Below, one piece after another: positions 7,829 through 14,794 of a stretch of DNA of 64,000 nt. Source of the stretch: SHVZ01 sp044223515 (GTDB lineage Bacteria; Pseudomonadota; Alphaproteobacteria; SHVZ01); the NCBI GenBank assembly GCA_044223515.1, contig JBGALV010000005.1:1-64000 (forward strand), written 5' to 3'. Under the pieces are notes generated by a model. The model saw only the letters and a program-made list of their open reading frames with translations. It had not been told where the DNA came from and did not search any database. The stretch's first letter is position 1, and every line of letters starts with the position of its first letter. Both the position numbers and the translations under genes were made by a program.

Positions 7829-9277
7829 TCAGTCGAGCGGCAGGCTCAAGGTCACGCGGAACCCGCCTTCGGTCCGGTTCTCGGCGACGGCCGAGCCGTT
7901 GAGGGCGGTCAGGTTGCGGCGGACGACCCAGAGCCCGAGGCCGAAGCCGGCCCCGACTTCCGGCGGGCGGAACGAGGATCCGCGCTCGAACAGATGCGGC
8001 AGCCGATCGGGCGAGACGCCGGGACCGTCATCCTCGACCACGAGGCTGGCGAGGTTGCCGTCGACCGTCAGCGCGACGCGGATCGTGCCGCCCTTCGGCG
8101 AGAAGGTCAGCGCGTTGTCGAGCACCTGATCGAGCGCGGCGGCGAGCAGGTTGCCGCCGCGCGGCACCACCACGCCGGGGTCGGCGACGACGCCGATCGC
8201 GATGTTGCGGGCGGCGGCGTCGGGCGTGATGCGCTCGGCCGCCGCTTCCATGATGGTCGCGATGTCGGTCGGCTCCTCGGACGGATCGAGGAGTGCCGCG
8301 GCGCTGTCGTCGAGGCGGCGCGCCTGCTCGACCATGCCGTCGAGCCGATCGAGGGCCTCCTCGACCGCGGCCAGCGCGATGACGCCGCGGGCGTCGTTCG
8401 GATCGACGCGGCGGCGCAGCGGCTCGACCGCCTGGCGGATGGTGCCCAAGGGCGTCTTGAACGCGTGCGCCGTCTCTTCCGCCGCATCTCGGAGATGCGT
8501 CGCCGCGGCGCGCAGGCGCTCGACCATGCGGTCGAAGGCGGTCGCGACCGGATCGAGCTCGGGCAGCGGGTTCGCATCGGCGAAGCGTGCGCGAGCGCGG
8601 CCGGAGGCGATCGTGCGCGCGGTCCGGGCGAATTGCCGGATCGCGCTGCGCAGGTCGAAGACGATCAGCGCCACGATGATCGCGAAGGCGAGGTAGAGCG
8701 CGGCGGCGATCTGCACCTCGCGCGACTGCCAGTAGGGCCGGCCGAGGCCGTTGCCGACTTCGGACGCGACCACCAACGCCCAGCAGCCGCGCGGCGACTT
8801 GACCGGGACGATCGCGGTCGCGAGCTCGGCCTGGCCGTCGCCGCGGTCGCGGCGGACCGCGAGCGGCAGGTCCCCGGCACAACTCTCGCCCAAGCGATCG
8901 AGCACGCCCGACTCCGAGAGACGCCCGCGCACCAGCTCGGCTTCGGCCGGCGCCACGGCCGGTGCGGCGGCGACGAGGAGGAAGCCGGCTTCCGCCGGCT
9001 GCGCCGGCTTGAACAGGAGGCGGATCAGGATCCCTTCCTGCTGGAACGGCGTCAGCTCCTCGCTGAGGCGAAAGTTGGGTGCCGTCTCGGCGCGGGCGAG
9101 CCTGGGCGCGATCGCGCGGCCGACGGTGAGGCCGGTCGTCTGGATCGAGGTCAGCGTCAGCTGCTGGCGCTGCTCGTCGGCGACGCGGAACACCTCGTAG
9201 AGGAGGACCGGAAGCGCGACGAAGAGGACGCCGAGGAGGATGCCGCGGGCGGCGAAGGAATGAATCCAGCGCGCCAT
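7829..9277 (-). CDS. Sensor histidine kinase (ChvG-like context)
   Basis: A 482-residue membrane histidine kinase. Predicted membrane helices lie at about residues 12-29 and 188-207, flanking a ~160-residue periplasmic sensor. A HAMP-like linker follows. The H-box is AHAFKTPLGTI with phospho-accepting His271, then DQVLDNALTFSP (N-box) and EDDGPGV (G1). The start at 9277 lies 1 bp past the response-regulator stop, which marks co-transcription. An in-frame extension to 9433 is a shadow inside the regulator gene. The partner is the PhoB/OmpR-type regulator upstream, which resembles ChvI, so an envelope or acid stress role is a reasonable guess. Confidence 0.9.
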   Translation of the reverse strand: MARWIHSFAARGILLGVLFVALPVLLYEVFRVADEQRQQLTLTSIQTTGLTVGRAIAPRLARAETAPNFRLSEELTPFQQEGILIRLLFKPAQPAEAGFLLVAAAPAVAPAEAELVRGRLSESGVLDRLGESCAGDLPLAVRRDRGDGQAELATAIVPVKSPRGCWALVVASEVGNGLGRPYWQSREVQIAAALYLAFAIIVALIVFDLRSAIRQFARTARTIASGRARARFADANPLPELDPVATAFDRMVERLRAAATHLRDAAEETAHAFKTPLGTIRQAVEPLRRRVDPNDARGVIALAAVEEALDRLDGMVEQARRLDDSAAALLDPSEEPTDIATIMEAAAERITPDAAARNIAIGVVADPGVVVPRGGNLLAAALDQVLDNALTFSPKGGTIRVALTVDGNLASLVVEDDGPGVSPDRLPHLFERGSSFRPPEVGAGFGLGLWVVRRNLTALNGSAVAENRTEGGFRVTLSLPLD

Positions 9278-9278
9278 C

Positions 9279-9959
9279 TCAGCTCCGCCAGCGATAGCCG
9301 TAGCCAGGATACGCCTCGATCGCGTCGAAGTTGTCGTCGATGTCGCGGAACTTCTGGCGGATGCGCCGGATCGCGGCGCGCACGTTGGTGCGATAGCCGT
9401 CGGCGCCCGATCCAGCGACGAAGCCCTGGCCACGCGCCGCGTCGTAGATCTCGCGATACCCGACGTCGCGCCCGGCGCGTTCGGCGAGCAGGCGCACCAT
9501 CCTGACTTCGGTCGGCGTCAGCGAGACGGTCTTGCCGTGCCAGACGACGCGCGCGCCGTCGAAGGCGAGCGCCGTCGTCGCTTCCGGAGTCGGCGCGGCC
9601 TTGGCGCCGGCGAGCGCGATCTTCAGGCGCTGGACGACGATCGCGGCACTCTTCGCCTTGTCGACGAAGTCGACCGCGCCGAGGGTCAGCCCGTGCTCCT
9701 CGAACACCGGCTCCGCGTGGCCGGTGAGGAACACGACCGGCGCATCGACGCCCGCCTCGCGCAGCGCACGGAGCAGCGCCGGGCCGTCGGTCTCGGGCAT
9801 GCGCCAGTCGAGCACCCACGCATCCGCGCGATGGCCCTCGGCAACCCAGGCGAGCGCGGGCGCGGCGCCCGGGAAGTCCTGCACCCGGAATCCGGCGTCT
9901 TCCAGGTTCGCTGCGAGCAGACCGCGGAAGGTGGCATCGTCGTCGACCAGCACGATCAT
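9279..9959 (-). CDS. OmpR/PhoB-family response regulator, ChvI-like
   Basis: A 226-residue two-domain regulator. The receiver begins MIVLVDDDATF with acidic residues at 6-8, the phospho-acceptor is Asp51 in VLDWRMPE, and the conserved Lys sits in FVDKAKS. The C-terminal winged helix holds LTPTEVRMVRLLAER and ends YRTNVRAAIRRIRQKFRD...AYPGYGYRW, which strongly resembles ChvI-type regulators of alphaproteobacteria. The start at 9959 is where the receiver fold begins. A small lipoprotein gene lies 7 bp upstream and the kinase 1 bp downstream, giving a three-gene operon. GTGAC repeats upstream of the operon may be its own binding site. Confidence 0.9.
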   Translation of the reverse strand: MIVLVDDDATFRGLLAANLEDAGFRVQDFPGAAPALAWVAEGHRADAWVLDWRMPETDGPALLRALREAGVDAPVVFLTGHAEPVFEEHGLTLGAVDFVDKAKSAAIVVQRLKIALAGAKAAPTPEATTALAFDGARVVWHGKTVSLTPTEVRMVRLLAERAGRDVGYREIYDAARGQGFVAGSGADGYRTNVRAAIRRIRQKFRDIDDNFDAIEAYPGYGYRWRS

Positions 9960-9966
9960 CTTGGGT

Positions 9967-10425
9967 TCAGCCTCGTTTGGCGGCGGCGATCTGCCTGAGA
10001 CAACGGTCTCCGTCGCGGCTGGGTGCCGGGCGGCCGTTGACGTCGTAGTGAAGCGCGAAGAAGCCGTTACGTCCTGTGTCGAAATAAAGGTAGATCGCGA
10101 CCTCGCAACCAGTCGCACGGTAGCCGAGCACCTTCGCCGGAGCGACGTCGCGCTCCGACGCAGGCGCGCCGAAGCGCGTGACGATCTCGTCCTGGCGGAG
10201 CCCCTCGATCTTGAGAGCATCGGGCGGCAGTGCCGCGCTCGCAGGCGGCGCGGGAGGTTGCGCCTGCGCCGGACGAGCCGGCGCGGTACCTGGAGATGCA
10301 GGCGCCGGCGCCGCTGCGCTCGCCGACGGCGCCGCAGGCGCCGGGCCGGAGAGCGGCGGGAGCTTGTCGCAGGCGGCGACCAGGGCGAGGGCCGCCACGA
10401 TCTTTGCGAGACGCGCTAAGGACAT
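9967..10425 (-). CDS. Hypothetical lipoprotein with Ala/Pro-rich linker
   Basis: A 152-residue protein that I do not recognise as a named family. It has a short signal sequence ending in lipobox VAAC (Cys19), then an Ala/Pro-rich low-complexity linker of about 45 residues, then a small globular domain (DEIVTRFGAPASERD...CEVAIYLYFD...HYDVNGR). The FGxP-then-beta-strand arrangement recalls BamE/SmpA-like small lipoprotein folds, but this is only a resemblance. It is the first gene of the lipoprotein-regulator-kinase operon, so it may be an envelope accessory or signal-input protein for the kinase. Confidence 0.75.
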   Translation of the reverse strand: MSLARLAKIVAALALVAACDKLPPLSGPAPAAPSASAAAPAPASPGTAPARPAQAQPPAPPASAALPPDALKIEGLRQDEIVTRFGAPASERDVAPAKVLGYRATGCEVAIYLYFDTGRNGFFALHYDVNGRPAPSRDGDRCLRQIAAAKRG

Positions 10426-10472
10426 AGCCCGACGTTATCCAAGGAAGGTGGCCACGGGAAGGCGACGCTCCC

Positions 10473-10509
10473 GTGACAACGCTGTGACCGGCCTTCCGGT
10501 TCCGGTGAC
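10473..10509. promoter_or_regulatory. Phased GTGAC direct repeats upstream of two-component operon
   Basis: GTGAC occurs at 10473, 10484 and 10505, with start-to-start spacings of 11 and 21 bp, about one and two helical turns. OmpR/PhoB-family regulators typically bind direct repeats with 11-bp period. The site lies 48-84 bp upstream of the operon start at 10425 and would suit autoregulation. It also lies ~90 bp upstream of the glycine-zipper gene on the other strand. Chance is possible for a 5-mer. Confidence 0.35.
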
Positions 10510-10597
10510 CGCGCAACTACTTCGCCCCCTCCGGCGCTAGTGCTCCTGGCGAGCCCGGCCCATATCGGGCGGGCGGACAATGCTTGAGGAGATTGTC

Positions 10598-10813
10598 ATG
10601 CGTATCCCCACGGTCGTCGTCCTCTCGATCCTGGCGTTCGGCACCGCCGGATGCTCGAACATGACCAATCAGCAGCAGCGGGCCCTGTCGGGCGGTGCCA
10701 TCGGCGCGGCCGGCGGCGCGATCGTCGGCTCACTGACCGGCAGCTGGCTGACCGGCGCCGCGATCGGTGGCCTGGGCGGCGCGGCCGTCGGCGCCCTGTC
10801 GAGCGGCCGGTAA
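10598..10813 (+). CDS. Small glycine-zipper lipoprotein
   Basis: A 71-residue protein with a signal sequence and lipobox (TAGC, Cys19), followed by a Gly/Ala-rich segment with repeated G-x3-G spacing (SGGAIGAAGGAIVGS and GGLGGAAVGAL). That is the glycine-zipper outer-membrane lipoprotein pattern (YMGG/Rick_17kDa-like, SlyB-related). The start at 10598 is preferred over the ATG at 10580 because a GAGGAG ribosome-binding site sits just before it and the signal peptide then begins directly with MRI. It probably resides at the outer membrane. It is adjacent to the ChvI-like operon and to another small exported protein. Confidence 0.8.
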   Translation: MRIPTVVVLSILAFGTAGCSNMTNQQQRALSGGAIGAAGGAIVGSLTGSWLTGAAIGGLGGAAVGALSSGR

Positions 10814-10840
10814 CAGTTCATCATTCCAAGGAGTTAAGCC

Positions 10841-11086
10841 ATGACGCGCATTCGCACGCTTCTCGCGGCGGCCGTCGGGGTGCTCTCGGTGGTCGCCGTG
10901 ACCGCGCCGGCCTCGGCGCAGACCGTCTACTACGACCGCTACGGGCGGCCATACTACCGCACATATGATCCGCCGCCGCCGGCCTACTACTACCAGCCGC
11001 CGGCCTACGTGTACCGGCCCTACCGCCCGCGGGTCTATTACCCGCCGGCGCCGCGCCCGGGCTTCAGCTTCTATTTCTCCAGCTGA
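10841..11086 (+). CDS. Small secreted Tyr/Pro-rich protein
   Basis: An 81-residue protein with a clear Sec signal peptide (cleavage after ASA, about residue 26). The mature part is only ~55 residues and is dominated by Tyr, Pro and Arg (motifs such as PPPPAYYYQPPAYVYRPYRP). An AAGGAG ribosome-binding site precedes the ATG, and the glycine-zipper lipoprotein ends 27 bp upstream, so the two are probably co-transcribed. Similar short Tyr/Pro-rich exported proteins are found in alphaproteobacteria without known function. A surface or periplasmic role is inferred from the signal peptide only. Confidence 0.75.
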   Translation: MTRIRTLLAAAVGVLSVVAVTAPASAQTVYYDRYGRPYYRTYDPPPPAYYYQPPAYVYRPYRPRVYYPPAPRPGFSFYFSS

Positions 11087-11225
11087 CCTCGGATCCCGTC
11101 TCGTCGGATCGCCGTCCGCGGGCCGGGGTCGGTTGTGGGGATAGCCACCTCGCCAAGTGTGATGGCGTAGCGGGCGTCGTTGCCGGCCTCCCGGGGCCAG
11201 GCGACGGCGCCCGCACTACATCCGG

Positions 11226-12125
11226 CTAGAGCGTCGGCGGCTTGATCCCAGCTTCCGCCGCCGCCGCCGCGAGGAGCGCGGTCACGTCCTTCTGACCGAG
11301 GCCCTGCTGGGTGCGGGCGCGGATCATCGCTTCGCGGGCGGCCGATCCCACATGCGCCGGCGATCCCGCTTCCTTTGCCGCGCCGACACCGATCGACAGA
11401 TCCTTGAAGGCGAGGTCGAGCGCGAATCCCGGCTCGATGTCGCCCTTCAGCGCCTTGGTCGGCCAGTAGAGCTTCAGGTGGTCGTTGCTCGAGAGCGACG
11501 AGGTGACCACCTCGAACAGCGCCTTGGTGTCCAGGCCGAGCTTGGCGCCGAGCGTGAAGACCTCGGCGTTGAGCTGGTTGAGGCACATGGCGAGATAGTT
11601 GTTCACCACCTTGGTCGCGATTCCCGAACCAGGCCCGCCGCAAGCGACGATCTTGTTGCCCATCGCGTTCAGGATCGGCGTGACGCGGGCGAGATCCTCG
11701 GCCGAAGCGCCGGTCATGAACAGGCTCTCGCCCTTCTCGGCGTGTGCCGGGGAGCGGCCGACGCCGGCATCGACCCAACCGATGCCCTTCTCCTTGAGCT
11801 TCTCGGCCATGCGCCGGCTCGCCGCCGGCGAGATCGTGCTCATGTCCATGTGCAGCATGCCCTTGCGGCCGCGCGCCAGCGTGCCCTCCGGTCCGAGCAC
11901 AACGCCTTCGACGTCGGGCGTGTCCGGCACCATGGTGATGACGACGTCGGATGCGTCGATCACCTCGCCGATGCTCTTCGCCCCCTTGGCGCCGAGCGCG
12001 GTCAGCTTCTCGATCGCGGCCGGACGCGGATCGAACACCGTGACCTGGAAGCCCTTGCGCGCGAGGTTCGCGGACATCGGTCCGCCCATGTTGCCGAGGC
12101 CGATGAAGCCGATCCGATCCGCCAT
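11226..12125 (-). CDS. Beta-hydroxyacid dehydrogenase, YihU (sulfolactaldehyde reductase)-like
   Basis: A 299-residue NAD(P)-dependent beta-hydroxyacid dehydrogenase. The Rossmann loop is GFIGLGNMGGPM (residues 6-17), the substrate motif is DMSTISP, and the catalytic lysine is Lys172 in KVVNNY. Among this family the strings DAGVGRS (Arg124, Ser125), GGPGSGI, WPTKALKGDIEPGF and DLAFKDL closely follow E. coli YihU (3-sulfolactaldehyde / 4-hydroxybutyrate dehydrogenase) as I recall it, more than GarR or 3-hydroxyisobutyrate dehydrogenase. A binding-protein gene lies upstream on the same strand but a terminator separates them. No other sulfoglycolysis gene is visible here. Confidence 0.85.
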   Translation of the reverse strand: MADRIGFIGLGNMGGPMSANLARKGFQVTVFDPRPAAIEKLTALGAKGAKSIGEVIDASDVVITMVPDTPDVEGVVLGPEGTLARGRKGMLHMDMSTISPAASRRMAEKLKEKGIGWVDAGVGRSPAHAEKGESLFMTGASAEDLARVTPILNAMGNKIVACGGPGSGIATKVVNNYLAMCLNQLNAEVFTLGAKLGLDTKALFEVVTSSLSSNDHLKLYWPTKALKGDIEPGFALDLAFKDLSIGVGAAKEAGSPAHVGSAAREAMIRARTQQGLGQKDVTALLAAAAAEAGIKPPTL

Positions 12126-12138
12126 GTGACGTGCCCCC

Positions 12139-12179
12139 CGAGAAAAGAGAAGGGCCGGCGACAGGAAGCCGCCGGCCCC
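12139..12179 (-). terminator. Rho-independent terminator after binding-protein gene
   Basis: GGGCCGGCG (12152-12160) pairs with CGCCGGCCC (12170-12178) over a 9-nt loop. On the minus strand the stem is followed by TTCTCTTTTCT. This ends transcription from the binding-protein gene at 12201 before the YihU-like gene, or attenuates read-through into it. Confidence 0.8.
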
Positions 12180-12200
12180 GTTTGAGCGTACGAGACTAGG

Positions 12201-13784
12201 TCAGGATTTGCTGATGTTCCAGAACACCAGCACCGAGCCCTTGACCACGCCGGTCACGTTCTTCCGCCACACGAACGGCGGGTCGAACTGGCCGAGCAGG
12301 GCGACCGGCTGCACTTCCTGGAGACGCTTGTGCAGCGGCTCGAGCGCGGCCTTGCGGGCGGCGTCGTCGGGCGCCTTCAGGAACGCGTCGCGCAGCTTCT
12401 CGGACTCCTCGTCGCAGGCCCAGCCGGCCCAGTTGCCGCCGCCGCAGGCCATGTTGGTCGCGATATTGGTCAGCGGCGAGTGCATGGTCGTGTCGGTGAA
12501 CCAGGTGGTGAACATGTTCCAGCCGCCCTGGTCGACCGGCTCCTTCTTGGTCATGCGGGAGACGACGGTGCCCCAGTCGTTGACGGTCATCTCAACGTTG
12601 ACGCCGGCTTCCTTGAGGTTCGCGGCGGCGACCTGCGCCATGGCGCCGATCTGCGGCAGCTCGTTGGTGGTGATGAGCAGCAGCTTCTCGCCCTTGTATC
12701 CGGCTTCGGCGAGCAGCTGCTTCGCCTTGGCGATGTCCTTCTTCTTGTACGGCTCCGACCCCGCTTCGGTGCCCCAGGGTCCGTCGCAGACGTAATAGGA
12801 ATTGCAGACCTTCCACCATTTCTGATCGCCGTAGGCGGCGGCCATGAAGTCCTTCTGATCGAACAGATAGGCCAGCGCCTGGCGCGCCTTCACGTTGTTG
12901 AAGGGCGGATGCAGCGAGTTGACGCGCAGGCCGCCGTAATTGCCGAAGGGCGGCAGCTTGTCGATGATGATGTCCTTGTTGTTGAGGACGGGGCCGAGCT
13001 GGTCGGTCGCCGGCGAGTCCCACAGATCGACCTCGCCCTTGGTCAGCGCCGCCGCAACGGTGCCGGCATCCGGGATGATGTGCCATTCGACACGGTCGAC
13101 CTTGACGATCTTGCCGCCGGCGAGGCCGTCGACAGGCTCGGTGCGCGGGATGTAGTCGGCGTTCTTCTTGAAGGCGACGAAGGCGCCCGGCTTCCACTCG
13201 TCGCGGTTCAGCACGAACGGGCCGGAGCCGATGCCGGTCGCGATCGGCGTCATCGGGTCGGTCTTGGCGTCGGCCTCGCGATAAATGACGGGCATCTGGC
13301 CGCCGGCCGAGCCCAGCGAGAACTCGACGAAGCCGTAGGGTTCCTTGAGCTTCAGCGTGAAGGTGCGATCGTCGACCGCCGTGTAGCCCGCGGTGTAGGT
13401 GGCGAGGCGCTGGCCGATCACGTCGCGCTTCGCCCAACGCTCGATCGAGGCGATCACGTCCTTCGAGGTGACGGGCGTGCCGTCATGGAACTTGAGGCCC
13501 GGACGCAGCGAGAAGGTCCAGGTCAGCTTGTCGGGCGACGCCGCCCAGTTCTCGACCATCTGTGGCTTGGCGCCGAGCTTGTAGTCCCACGCGAACAGCG
13601 TGTCGTGGACCATCAGCGCGAAGATCTTGGTCACCTGGACCGAGACCACGTGGCTGTCGAGCACCTTGACGTCGGCCTGGGGCACGACGCGAAGCACGTT
13701 GTTCTGCGCATTCGCCGGTGTCGTCGCCGCGAGGGCGAGCGCGGCACCGACGAGGGCCATTCCTAAATGCCTATTGCGATGCAT
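12201..13784 (-). CDS. ABC transporter substrate-binding protein, family 5
   Basis: A 527-residue periplasmic binding protein of the DppA/OppA class. A signal peptide ends at ANA (residue 26). The mature N-terminus NVLRVVPQADVKVLDSHVVS and the LRPGLKFHDGTPVTSKDV segment are typical family 5 features. GWACDEESEKLRD and terminal WNISKS tie it to the proteins at 1 and 44678. The start at 13784 has GGAG about 8 bp upstream; the open frame further upstream is not coding. No permease or ATPase gene is adjacent, so it must use a transporter encoded elsewhere or the one at 60-64 kb. The ligand is unknown. Confidence 0.92.
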   Translation of the reverse strand: MHRNRHLGMALVGAALALAATTPANAQNNVLRVVPQADVKVLDSHVVSVQVTKIFALMVHDTLFAWDYKLGAKPQMVENWAASPDKLTWTFSLRPGLKFHDGTPVTSKDVIASIERWAKRDVIGQRLATYTAGYTAVDDRTFTLKLKEPYGFVEFSLGSAGGQMPVIYREADAKTDPMTPIATGIGSGPFVLNRDEWKPGAFVAFKKNADYIPRTEPVDGLAGGKIVKVDRVEWHIIPDAGTVAAALTKGEVDLWDSPATDQLGPVLNNKDIIIDKLPPFGNYGGLRVNSLHPPFNNVKARQALAYLFDQKDFMAAAYGDQKWWKVCNSYYVCDGPWGTEAGSEPYKKKDIAKAKQLLAEAGYKGEKLLLITTNELPQIGAMAQVAAANLKEAGVNVEMTVNDWGTVVSRMTKKEPVDQGGWNMFTTWFTDTTMHSPLTNIATNMACGGGNWAGWACDEESEKLRDAFLKAPDDAARKAALEPLHKRLQEVQPVALLGQFDPPFVWRKNVTGVVKGSVLVFWNISKS

Positions 13785-14032
13785 GACGTGGCTCCACTGT
13801 CTAATGTTGTTGGACCGTTGAGGCCGGCTCGCTTTCCGAACCGGAACAAGTCTCGTCGATACGAAACGGCATGTGCAAGGCGAGAACGCGACGAGTACGA
13901 AGCGGCGCTGCGTTTCGACGGGCAACCCGGTGTCCCGTCGGGCGTTATTGAGTAGTCCTCCCAGGACGTTACGCGATTGGAGGGAAAGTCTGCAGGAGCG
14001 GGTGCGCTCGCGTGACGTAAGACAAACGAACC
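13785..14032. other. Intergenic region between divergent genes
   Basis: These 248 bp separate the binding-protein gene (minus strand) from otsB (plus strand) and must hold both promoters. I see a GGAG ribosome-binding site for the minus-strand gene near 13791-13795. I find no convincing -35/-10 pair, repeat or small gene. Confidence 0.5.
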
Positions 14033-14794
14033 ATGGACGGCATGGCCACGACGATCCCTGAGCTCACGCCCCGCGCCGACTGGGCCCTGTTCCTCGATAT
14101 CGACGGGACGCTTCTCGACCTTGCCGAGACGCCGAACGCGGTCGTGGTCCCTGAAGGCCTGCTGATCGCGCTGGTGCGCGCGGCGAAGGCGTTGGGCGGC
14201 GCGCTGGCATTGGTCAGCGGACGGGCGGTCGCCGACATCGATGCGCTCTTCCATCCCCTCCAGCTTCCGGCGGCAGGCATTCACGGCTTCGAGCTTCGCC
14301 CCAAATCCGGACCGCCAAAGCGCGTGGCGCCCCTGATGACGCCTTTGCAGCGCGACCGGCTCATCACCGCGGCCACCGGCCTGCACGGCGTCATCGTCGA
14401 GGACAAGGCGGGTGCGGTCGCCTTCCACTATCGCCTCGCGCCCGACGTGCGCGAGGTCCTTGCTCGCCGCATCGAGGCGATCCTTGAGGAGGATGACCTC
14501 AAGGACTTCGACATGCGCCCCGGCAAGATGATCTGGGAGGTCCGGCGGAACGGCATCGACAAGGGGAGGGCGGTTGAGGCGCTGATGGTGAATCCTCCCT
14601 TCCGGGGACGCGTCCCGGTCTTCGTCGGCGACGACGAGACCGACCTCGATGGTTTCGCCGGCGCCCGGCGCCTCGGCGGCATGGCGTTGCCGGTCCGCGA
14701 CCTCACGCCCGGTCCTGGCTTCGAGGGACCGCCCGAGGTCAGGGCATGGCTCGCCGCGTTGCCACAGCACCTCGCGGAGAAGGCGACGGCATGA
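14033..14794 (+). CDS. otsB: Trehalose-6-phosphate phosphatase
   Basis: A 253-residue HAD-superfamily phosphatase that removes phosphate from trehalose-6-phosphate. Motif I is FLDIDGTLLDL (Asp22, Asp24), ALVSGRAVADID follows motif II, and motif IV is VGDDETDLDGF. IHGFELR is typical of OtsB substrate recognition. Start codons at 14033 and 14042 are both possible. The stop overlaps the next start (ATGA), and the operon otsB-GH15-otsA follows, which is the trehalose synthesis route used for osmotic and desiccation protection. Confidence 0.93.
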   Translation: MDGMATTIPELTPRADWALFLDIDGTLLDLAETPNAVVVPEGLLIALVRAAKALGGALALVSGRAVADIDALFHPLQLPAAGIHGFELRPKSGPPKRVAPLMTPLQRDRLITAATGLHGVIVEDKAGAVAFHYRLAPDVREVLARRIEAILEEDDLKDFDMRPGKMIWEVRRNGIDKGRAVEALMVNPPFRGRVPVFVGDDETDLDGFAGARRLGGMALPVRDLTPGPGFEGPPEVRAWLAALPQHLAEKATA

